This document shows positions 47,938 through 59,100 of a stretch of DNA of 64,000 nucleotides, piece by piece. Under the pieces are notes generated by a model, which saw only the letters and a list, made by a program, of their open reading frames with translations, was not told the DNA's origin and ran no database searches. Source of the DNA: Dreissena polymorpha (lineage: Eukaryota > Mollusca > Bivalvia > Myida > Dreissenidae). The stretch spans positions 17,568,278-17,632,277 of the forward strand of contig NC_068360.1 of assembly GCF_020536995.1 (NCBI RefSeq). The letters run 5' to 3'. A program made the translations under genes and the position numbers. How positions within the stretch are numbered: the stretch's first letter is position 1; each line of letters starts with the position of its first letter.

Positions 47938-48600
47938 ACCAGGTTTTCCGAAGGAAAAAACTGGTTATTAGATTGGCGAATGCGGGCGGGCTGGCTGGCT
48001 GGCGGGCTGGCGGAATAAGCTTGTCCGGGCCATAACTATGTCGTTCATTGTCAGATTTTAAAATCATTTGGCACATTTGTTCACCATCATTGGACGGTGT
48101 GTCGCGCGAAATAATTACGTCGATATCTCCAAGGTCAAGGTCACACTTTGAGTTCAAAGGTCAAAAATGGCCATAAATGAGCTTGTCCGAGCCATAACTA
48201 TGTCGTTCATCGTCAGATTTTAAAACCATTTGGCACATTTGTTCACCATCATTGGACGGTGTGTCGCGCGAAATAATTACGTCGATATCTCCAAGGTCAA
48301 GGTCACACTTTGAGTTCAAAGGTCAAAAATGGCCATAAATGAGCTTGTCCTGGCCATAACTATGTCATTCATTGTGAGATTTTAAAATCATTTGGCACAT
48401 TTGTTCACCATCATGGGACGGTGTGTCCCACGAAAGAATCACGTCAATATCTCCAATGTCAAGGTCGCCACGACTAAAAATAGATTTAAAAAAAAAAAAA
48501 ATTACAAAGGGGGTTAATTTTTTTTGGTCATTTCAAAAGTTCAGTTTGAGTTTTCTCCCTTTATCAGATTTTTTTTTCACAATGAAAACCTGGTTTTGTG
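47938..48600. repeat. inverted-ended element with 164-bp tandem core (2.7 units)
   Basis: The ends aaccaggttttccg and caatgaaaacctggtttt are imperfect inverses. The core units contain gagcttgtccgagccataac, atttggcacatttgttcacc and cgcgcgaaataattacgtcg. Confidence 0.75.
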
Positions 48601-48887
48601 ACAATTTTGTCCCTTGTTACAATTGGTATTGTGAAATGTGATTAACCTTGGCTGTTAATATTTTTTTGTTTTCATTTCATTCTCATTTTGGTTTTGATAT
48701 TTGTGCGTTGTGCCTTCAAAAAAACTTAGAAAAGACATTTGAGTTAATTTTTTTAATTTCTCCAGCGGGTAATAATAATAGTTGTTATAGCATCTTGCGA
48801 GATCAACTTACAACACTGTTTGATAAGCGGCTAAGCAAGGAGTGCTCAAGGCAAATAACTGGTGCAGTTTTTAATAAGCATCTTTAT

Positions 48888-49003
48888 GAAGCTTTTTCGA
48901 ACATGAAAAAAAGCATTCGACCGATCGGGCTGGGAATTTTCACGGAAGCAAAAATCAATCGACTCATTCGACCGTCGATTGGGTTACGTCCAAAGCTGTT
49001 TTA
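48888..49003. repeat. second copy of the 46795 repeat
   Basis: gaagctttttcgaac, aaagcattcgaccgatcggg and ccgtcgattgggttacgtcc. Confidence 0.55.
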
Positions 49004-49016
49004 AGAACAACTTGTT

Positions 49017-49501
49017 GCAAATGGCCGCCGTCTTGAAATTTTAAATTTGTGATAAGCAAAGTTAAGCACTGCAAAAGCATATTGTAAAAAAATATGTTAA
49101 CCAAATTATATATTGATTGCGTAATTGCTAGGTCACTGGTTACTTGTATTCATTTTCTGCAGTCAAACAATATGCATATTTTATTTAATGAGCAAAAGAC
49201 ATATCTTGATATGTTTTTGGACACTCATTATCGGATATGTTCTGGTTTGTCGATTTTAATTTATTTTCGACCATCTTCATAATTTTATATATAATGGCGA
49301 ATACAAATGCTGTGTTACGGATGGTCTGGTGTATAAAATTTTGAATTGTACTCACCAGAAATTGCAAATGGAAAGATTCTTTAAAAGACAAATAAGCTAG
49401 GGCTCGGAGGCTCTGCCTTTTATCCCCGTTTGGGACCTAAGGCCCTAGGTTCCCGGCTTTATTTTTTCTGGATTTCAAATTTGGGACAATTGACACCCCT
49501 G
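49017..49501 (+). mobile_element. hAT-like element, 5' truncated copy
   Basis: About 80% identical by eye to 54479-54961 (ttttctgcagtcaaacaata, ttgggacaattgacacccctg). Only the right end with its aattgacacccctg terminus is present. Confidence 0.65.
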
Positions 49502-49960
49502 TTTGTATATATGCCCCCACCAAGTGGGATGCATTAAGTTGGAAATTCAGGAAAAAAAGGAAAAAGTGTGAACAAGCCCATTTACTTTCCAGCCAAAATT
49601 ATCCTAACATTAGTTTAAACATTTATATTTCTTTTGGCAAACACAGTGCACATCAATCATGCAGCATACCATCATTATAAGAAAGGGATTGAAACGGAAG
49701 AAATAATTCTTATGTAGTTTCTCTCCTTGCAGTAGTATTAACGCAATAGACGGGTTTGCTTTTAGAAAGCATGTACGCTACATTTGTACATTATGTAAGT
49801 AAAAGACGTATTTTCCAAATTAAAGAGGGAAGGCGTTTATAGCAGTTGATTATCTCAATTAATGACCCAATAAATTAATCATTTTTCCTAACCACAGAGC
49901 ATTATTTTGTCTGTTTGTATTCATTCTCTTTTAGAACGTATGACCATTGTTTCTCTCCAG

Positions 49961-50156
49961 AAAATTGTCAATTTTTCAAATTATGAACAAGTTCCTTTAC
50001 AATTCTATGAATGTTTCAGATACAAGGAGAGTTTCAGCTCCATAAAAAGCAAGAAGTTGATGGGTCCAGAAGAGCTGCCAATGATTCGTAATTGCAATCA
50101 GATCATCAGAGACGTGTGCAACTGTATTTGGCGCCTGAAAGCTTACACGACGGATG
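49961..50156 (+). CDS. unidentified gene, exon a
   Basis: Acceptor tttctctccag, donor gtgtgt (weak). Phase 0 to 1. Reads KIVNFSNYEQVPLQFYECF to WRLKAYTTD. An alternative acceptor (tgtttcag at 50019) would shorten it. Confidence 0.6.
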
Positions 50157-53100
50157 GTGTGTACCTTTCACTAGTAATCAAACATTGCTCTGTGAAAACT
50201 GGGCTTAATGCATGTGCATTAACCCTTTGCATGCTGGGTAATTTGTCATCTGCTAAAATGTCGTCTGCTGAATTTCTAAAATAAGCATTTTCTTCGATTT
50301 TTTATCAAAAAATGCTATCAGAATAGCAAACAGTTTGGATCCAGATGAGACGCCACGTTCTGTGGCGTCTCATCTGGATCCAAATTGTTTGCAAAGGCCT
50401 TCAAAATTCGGTTCCAGCACTGTAAGGGTTAAGTGTCATCTCAGATAAGCCTGTGCACAAGCTACAAAACTTCCTGCTTTTATGAAACTTTTCATTGAAA
50501 GGATGTCTCTTCTTAACTTAAATTTAGTTTATGTGGAGAAAAAATCCCAGATAAGCCTGTGCCGACTGCACTTTTATTTATTGGACGACACTTGAGGTAC
50601 ATGCATTGAGCCCAGTTTTTCCAGAGCTTCAGGGCTTTTTTTCCTTCTGTGATAATGGCCGTTTTTCACAATTTTGGGAAACTTATGACTAAAATTTTCA
50701 CAATTTCAAGAAATTTGACACTCAAATTTTCACAATTTCAAGAAGTTTACGACTCTTAATTTTCACAATTTTAGAAATTTCGCGACTCATTTGTTCATAA
50801 CTTTGAACAGCCCGCTACTCATTTTTTCCCAAAATGTGGGGCCAAGGCCGCTTCACACACACAAAAAAGCCGTGAGATTTGCTTAATTCTCTGAACTCTC
50901 AGGGCCATTTCAATTTGCTGAAATGTCAGAGCTCCAGATAAGGTTTTGTGAAATTTTTAACGTTACTACCAGATTTTCCAAAATAATTCTTAACTCCGAA
51001 AATTTTATTCTTAACGTTTCTACTTAGTTTTGGAAAATAATCCTTAACTTTTCTAAATGACCTAAAAATTAATAAGAATGGTTATTTTCATGCAAAAAAT
51101 CAAAATAAACATACTAGCAACTTAATTTAAACAACTTCAACAGTGTCTATTCAGTATTATACAATTTTATTTTTCAAGTACCTTCATATGCCCAAACTGT
51201 GCTAAGATTGCATGCCTTCGATGAATTTTTACATATTTCACAAGGTCTCCCCTTCAATCTTTTCAATGATTGGCCACAGGTATTGTCCCTTCCACTCGTT
51301 CAATGTTTTTTGTTTAAGTTCGGACCGGTTGTGTCGCGTTTTTTTAGCTTTTCCGACTGTTTCGGCAACTGAACATACAACATCGTATAAGATCTTTTCT
51401 ATAATGTCTTTCTTAACATTCAACTTCGGCTCACTTTGCGGACAATATGTAAAAGCGAAGTTCCTTAAGTAAATCTTAATTTACAAATATTTGTAACTCG
51501 TGAATACTTCATTTGCACCATTTTCTTGACCCAGTTCATAAAATTTCCAAGGAAAATCTATATTTGCAGAAGCTGCTAACTTTTAATAGAAAAACATTTC
51601 TCTGTCCTTGCAGTTCTTTGACAAGTATATAACAGCCCAGAAATTTGTTGATAACAATGTTTGTTTTATAAGTTTACTATAAAACGTGTTGTTAATGTCA
51701 CATGGCTTTCAAAAAAAAAAAAAAACTATGTTTGTACTTTAGTGACCAACATTACTGACACTTTTGAACATATTTTTTTTTTAATCGCATACATTTCTTT
51801 TGCTTTCGGCGGCCCCTTTTTCAGAAATATCTATTGCATGTTTCTTAAAGTCTCAATTTAAATTCACTTGTTGATTGGTTGTTATAATTAAATGAGTCGC
51901 ATTCTGAGAAAACTGGGCATAATGCATGTGCGTAAAGTGTCGTCCCAGATTAGCCTGTGCTGTCTGTAACTTGATTTTCAGTAAGGAGGGACTAATTTGA
52001 AACTAAAAACACCATAAAAGCGGAAAGTGTCGTTCCTGATTAGCCTGTGCGGATTGCACAGGCTAATCTGGGACGACACTTTACGCACATGCATTATTCC
52101 CAGTTTTCTCAGAACTCGACTCAAATAAGAACAGTGCCTGATGCAGGTACATGTTCAGTGGATGCAAGCTCAATAGAATTACCCAAGTAATACAAAAAAT
52201 AAAAGGTATCCACCACAGTGTTTATTTTCACCATATTGCAAATGGGGCCAGGTCCCTTTGGATTGGGAAAATTTGCTGCATTTTGACTAAAATTGGGAAA
52301 TTAGTGTTGTTGTTTTGCTAAAAAATGATTCAAAATAATTTGTTGAGCAAACTTACTCCACATTCCTCAGTCATTTAAAGGGACTTTTTCACAGATTTTG
52401 GCATGTTTTGAAGTTTTCATTGAATGCTTTAAATTGATATAGGTAAAACTTGGAACTAAATAGTTCCAGTAAAAAAACAAGAATTGAATTAAAGAAAGAA
52501 AAAATACTTATTTTCAACTGGGCTCACTGACCCTTTGAGTAATAGTCTAACTCTTAAACCACTCGGCCATCTGTGCTCATGTACTAAGTTGGGTATTTAA
52601 TACTTGATGTAAGCAATTCTTGCAGTGTCACAATATATAACGATAACAACAGAACTCTCCAAATTATTCAGTTGTTTCAATTTTGTAATGCTTTATAATT
52701 TACAGGTTTTGAAAACTCAAAAGATGCATATAATGGATGTTTTAGAGAATGGTAAATGTTCAGTATTACTGTTTCCACGCAAATATCATAACTACAATGA
52801 AAATTTGCGAATCTGAAACATTTTTTTTTTGTCAATTTTGTCAATTTAACAAAACATGAAAAGGCCCCTTTAAGCCAAAACTTAATGTTATATGATGACA
52901 ACGTTCATCCCTACTGCTAATTTATTTCTGTGTTATTTACCCATAAACATAGCTGTCAAAGAAATGTGGCTGTTTTAGTCTTGCTTGTGACAAAGATTTA
53001 TTATCAGGTTTGCTGTTGTTTTTATGCCCCCTTTCGAAAAAAAGGGGGCATATAGTGATCGGACTGTCCGTCCATCTGTCTGTCTGTCCGTCTGTCTTTC

Positions 53101-56100
53101 CGTCACACTTTGCGTTTAGGTTTCGAAAAATGCTCATAACTTCTATGTCCCTTTAGATATATGCTTCATATTTGGTATGCATGTGTATATGGACGAGGCC
53201 TTTCCATATGCACACAAAATTTTACCCCTGTGACCTTGACCTTGAACTTACTTAGGGTCCGCGTTTAGGTTTCGAAATCTGCATTTAGGTTTCGAAAAAT
53301 GCTCATAACTTCTATGTCCCTTGAGATATAACCTTTATATTTGGTATGCATGTGTATATGGACAAGGCCTTTCCATACGCACAAAATTGTTTACCCCTGT
53401 GACCTTGACCTTGAACTTAGGGTCCGCGTTTAGGTTTTGAAATCTGCGTTTAGGTTTCGAAAAATGCTCATAATGTCTATGTCCCTTGTGATATAATCTT
53501 TATATTTGGTATGCATGTGTATATGGACAAGGCCTTTCCATACACACACAAAATTTCACCCCTGTGACCTTGACCTTGAACTTAGGGTCCGCGTTTAGGT
53601 TTCGAAATCTGTGTTTAGGTTTCGAAAAATGCTCATAACTTCTATGTCCCTTGAGATATAACCTTCATATTTGGTATGCATGTGTATATGGACGGGGCTT
53701 TTCCATACGCACACATTTTTTACCCCTGTGACCTTGACCTTGAACTAAGGGTCCGTGTTTAGGTTTCGAAATCTGCGTTTAGGTTTCGAAAAATGCTCAT
53801 AACTTCTATCAAGCGTTTATAGGGGGCATAAGTCATCCTATGGTGACAGCTCTTGTTGTTTTTCAGAACATTTCTTAAATCTGTCTTTTAAAGCAAATAC
53901 ATGTATGATTTAAAGGTGGATATCTGTTTAAGCTGTTTGAAATTGTCCATGTGCAACTGTCAACTTGTGCAATAGATTGAATATGACCTCAATCCTTCCA
54001 ACCATGTTGACCCTTTCCTGTTCAGAAGCAAAGTTGGAACGGCTATATGCAACCACCATAAAACAAAAACAGCCTGCGAGTTTAACTCGCAGTCTGTTCA
54101 GTTATTATGCTGTTTGCTGCTCATAAGTACCATAGAGTTGGAAATTAAACCTTTAAAACTTGCATTTATTATCACAGGTCCTAAATGTAACAGGGGTGTC
54201 AATTCAGATTTGAGCCGTTCAGGGTCGATTTTGAGATGAATGTAAATCTGACGAGTTTGTTTAAGGGGGGGTGGGTGTTTAGGGACAAATTCTCCTGAGT
54301 GGGCGATCATTTGAAAACGAATATTGTTTAAGCCTCGTCAGCTTTCCCGACATTTGCGCTCGGTACTGATTTCGCCTGGTCTTTTATGTATTGATTTCTG
54401 ATTGGTAAGCGGCTGGCACTGACATGAGCAGTAACTTACAAAACCTACTTTCCGAAAACCATGCAATTTTAGGAATGTTGCAAATGTCTGCCATCTTAAA
54501 ATTTAAAATATCTATTTGCAAAGTAAAGCATTGCCATATCATATTTTAAAACAATATGTCAACCAAATTATAAATTGATTGCGTATTTGCTAGGTTACCG
54601 ACTACTGGTTTTCATTTTCTGCAGTCAAATGATATGCACATTTTATTTCATGTGCAAAAGACGTATCTCGACATGTTTTCAGACAGTCGTTTTCGGATAC
54701 GGTATGGTTAGTCAATTTTAATTTATTTTCAACATTCTTTATAACATTTTTATAGAATGAAAAATACACATGCAGTGTTACGGATGGTCTTGTTGATAAT
54801 ATTTCACATTGTACTCACCAGAAATTGCTATTAGAAAGACTATATAAAAAGAACAATAAGCTAGGGCTCGGTGGGCTGTGCCCTCTATTCCTTTTATCCT
54901 ACGGCCCCAGACTCTCAGCTTAATTTTCCGGATTTAAAATTTAGGACAATTGACACCCCTGTATAATTAGATTTTCTTAGGTACTGCATCAAAATGCGTA
55001 TCTGAGCTGTAAAGGGTTAATACGAAAGGGTCACTGCTTTCAGACAAGCTGTCTGTATTCTACTGCAACCCTGCGGACATTGACTCTAAGCTAGAGGACA
55101 GGGAAATGGCGGAGAGCCTGTCTGTGGTCCGACACCCCGCCCTGCTGCCGTTCACAGTGAAGTACTCACAAAATATCCTACAGGACTCCTTCCTGGATCT
55201 GAAGGAACTCAAGGTGGGGCGAATTTCTCTTGCCTGGCCCCATACTTGTGAAATGTTCTTAAGTTTGTTTTAACAACAACAGCTTAAGCCTGCCTTTCTT
55301 TCATATTGCAACAAAGGTGCAAAAATGTAATTGAGGGATGCACTTTGGAATATTGGGCATGATGCATGTGCAATCTCCCTTCTTTCATATTGCAACAAAT
55401 GTGCAAAATTGTTATTTTAAAAATGACGCAAGCTTCAAATGTCAATTATATATATTATAAACAATACAGATACTAGTTTGTACAATTCCATCAACTTAAT
55501 ACTATACCAATAAATCAGCTACTTAAGTCAGTTTTGAGGTGGGCTGTTCACCAAATAGTGTTAGTTTTACTACTCAACCAATATGTTTGTTTCTGATAAA
55601 ATGTAATTGAGGGATGCACTTTGGAATATTGGGCATGATGCAAGTGCATTAAGCGTTGTCCCAGAATAGCCTCTGCAGTCAGCACAGGCTTATCAGGGAC
55701 GACACTTTACACCTAAACTGAATATTTGCTAAGAAGAGACTTACTTTGAAAAAAAAATCATTGAAGCTGAAAGTGTTGTTGTCCGCTACCGGTGAAACCG
55801 GATTGGACTTGTGGTTTGCGCTCTGTGTGGTCCGCTACCGATGAAACCGGATTGGACTTATGGTTTGCGCTCTGTGTGTCAGTCAGTCAGTATGTCCGTC
55901 ACACTTTTCTGGATCCTGCAATAACTTAAACAGTTCTTCATATTTTTTCATGAAACTTGAAACATGGTTAGATGGTAATATGGAGATTATGCAAGTCATT
56001 TCAATTTGTTCCTACGTCGAATATTCTGGTTGCTATGGCAACAAAAACATTAAAAAATAAAATCTGACAATGGTGGAGTTTCATTGGTAGGGGACCATAT

Positions 56101-59100
56101 TGCTTGACAATAGTCTTGTTTCTTATAAGTCTGTGCAGATTGCCCAGGCTAATCAGGGTGATACTACGCACATACATTAAGTCCACTTTTTCCTGAATGC
56201 AGTGCAAAAATTCTTAAATCTGTTGAATCAAAGTCAGCTTTTGCCTCCTTTCTTTCATATTGCAAATGTGCAAAATTGTAATTATCCCCCGCCATAGGCA
56301 GAGGGATATTGTTTTGGCGTTGTCCCGCTTTCTGTCTGTCCGTCCGGCACTTTTGTGTCTGGAACCATATCTTGGAAGTGCTTTGGCAGATTTCATTGAA
56401 ACTTAGTATGAGTATATATATGGATAAGAGGATGATGCAAGCCAAATGGCATTGTACACTATCTGTTATTAACGGAGTTATGGCGCTTTGTATCTTTAAA
56501 AAATGCTTTTTTAGTGTCAAATATAACACTTTAGAAGTCCAGAAGCATATTGGCGGGGGATATCAATTCAATGAACTTACCTTGCTTTTAAAATGTTGCA
56601 AGCTTCAAATGTCAATTATAAATATCATAAACAATACAGATACTAGTTTGTACAATTCCATCAACTTAATAGTATACTAATAAATCAGATACTTAGGTCA
56701 GTTTTGAGATGGGCTATTCACCATATAGTGTTGGTTTTACTACTCAACCAATATATTGGTGTCTGCATTTGTGTAACTACTCACCAATATGTTGGTGTCT
56801 GCGTTCGCATAACTACTCACCAGTATATTGGTGTCTGCGTTTGTGTAATTACTCACCAATATGTTGGTGTCTGTGTTTGTGTAACTACTCCCCAATGGGT
56901 TGGTGTCTGAGTTTGTGTAACTACTCACCAATATGTTGGTGTCTGCGTTTGTGTAACTACTCACCAATATGGCAGTGTCTGCATTTGTGTAACTACTCAC
57001 CAATATGTTGGTGTCTGCGTTTGTGTAACTACTCACCAATATGTTGGTGTCTGGGTTTGCATAACTACTCACCAGTATGTTGGTGTTTGCGTTTGCTTAA
57101 CTACTCACCAATATGTTGGTGTCTGTGTTTGTGTAACTACTCACCAATATTTTTGTGTCTGCATTTGTGTAACTACTCATCAATATGTTGGTGTCAGCGT
57201 TTGTGTAACTTCTCACCAATATGTTGGTGTCTGCGTTTGTGTAACTACTCACCAATATGTTGGTGTCTGCGTTTGTGTGTAAATACTCACCAATATGTTG
57301 GTGTCTGCGTTTGCAATACTACTCACCAGTATGTTGGTGTCTGCGTTTGTGTAACTACTCACCAGTATGTTGGTGTCTGCGTTTGCATAACTACTCACCA
57401 GTATGTTGGTGTTTGCGTTTGCATAACTACTGACCAGTATGTTGGTGTTTGCGTAACTACACACCAATGTTGGTGTTGGTGTGTGCATAACTACTCACCA
57501 ATATGGTGACGTCTGCGTTTGCGCGATGTTCTGGTTAAGGTACGTGTGCATCTCCATCTCAATGTTTGTACTTAAAATTCAATTAAAACTTCACTCATAA
57601 GTTCAGGGTCATTGTGTGTGGTCACTGACCAAGTTCAATAATTCTCACCTGCAGAAGCAGAATTTCAACCCTTTTTGTGCTTTGAAAACTGGTTAAGCTT
57701 TAAAAGCAACATCTAAAAAAAAAACCTGTCTACTCTAGGTCTCAATTGAAACATATGTTTAGGGTCATTGTTTGAGGTCACTTACCAAGTTCCATTACTC
57801 TGACCTGTGATTATGCAGAATGTTTTCTCCTTTGTGTGTTTAAAAGATTGGCTAAAGTTAATTTGCAGCCTTTCCATATCACTTCCTACTACAGGTATTC
57901 CATTGAAACATTGTTTGGGTCATTCTGTGAGGTCACTGACCGAGTTCCATTACTCTGGCCTGCACAAGGCTGATAAAAGCCCCTTTTTGAACTAGGGGCC
58001 CAGAGTGGTCAAGACAATTCTGACCAACTTTTGCATGCAGCCCATTCATATCTCTACATCCTCTAAGGCTAATGAAATAATACTTTGCATATTCGTGTCT
58101 TTATGAACATACACTGACCAAGGCCCACTGTGAATGAACTTTAAGCAAGTATATTTTCCCTTTTGTACTTAAAAAGATATTGTTAAAGTTTTCATTGGTG
58201 ACGAAATTCAGGTCAAGGTTTGCATTCAACACGTACAAAGTTGGTAAGTTCTACAAATATTAAACTTAAACTTCACACACGTGTTCATTGTGTGAGGTAA
58301 CACCGTAACAGACCAGTGTCCATAACTTGCCAGCAATTTATCAGATTAAAGCCCCTTTTTGTGGTTGGGAAATTGGTTAAGACAAACATGAAGCATCTCC
58401 ATGTTTCTAGTGCAGGACTGGAACTTCACAAATGTGGTCTGTGTCTTTGTGCAAGGTCAGTAACTGAGTTGCATAAAGCTGGCCTGCAATTTTTCAGCAT
58501 AAAGCCCCTTTTTATGCCCCTGGATTAAATGATCGGGGGTATATTGTTTTTGGCCTGTCTGTCTGTCAGTCAGTCAGTCATTCATTCATTCATTCATTCA
58601 TTGTGTGTGTCCCAAAACTTTAACCTTAGTCATAACTTTTGCAATATTGAAGATAGCAGCTTGAAATTTGGTATGCATGTGTGTCTCATGGAGCTGCACA
58701 TTTTGAGTGGTGAAAGGTCAAGGTAAATCTGCAGCATCTCAATATCACTGTTTTTAGCTCACCTGATTGCTCAGGTGAGCTTTTCTGACCGGTCTTTGTC
58801 CTTCGTATGTCTGTCCGTAAACATTTGCTCGTAAACACTCTAGAGGCCACATTTCTTGTCCCATCTTCATGAAACTTGGTCAAAAGCTTTGCCCCAATAA
58901 AATCTCGGCTGAGTTCGAAACTGGGTTGTGCCTGGTCAAAAACTAGGTCACTAGGTAAAAAAAAAAGAAAAATCTTGTAAACACTGTAGATGTCACATTT
59001 TATGTTCAATCTTCATGTTACTTTGTCAAAATGTTTGTCTTAATGATATCTTGATTGAGTTCAAAAGTGGTTCCTGTGTGTTGAAAAACATGGCCGCCAG

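Noticed and set aside
51605-51649. Short exon-like FFDKYITAQKFVDNN after a ttgcag acceptor
   Set aside because: Its phase does not fit between exons a and b of the unidentified gene, and the donor is weak.
56709-57509. 266-codon + frame (NYSPICWCLRLC repeats)
   Set aside because: Entirely minisatellite, open on the other strand too, and with no splice signals or domain. Noted as a low-interest finding only.
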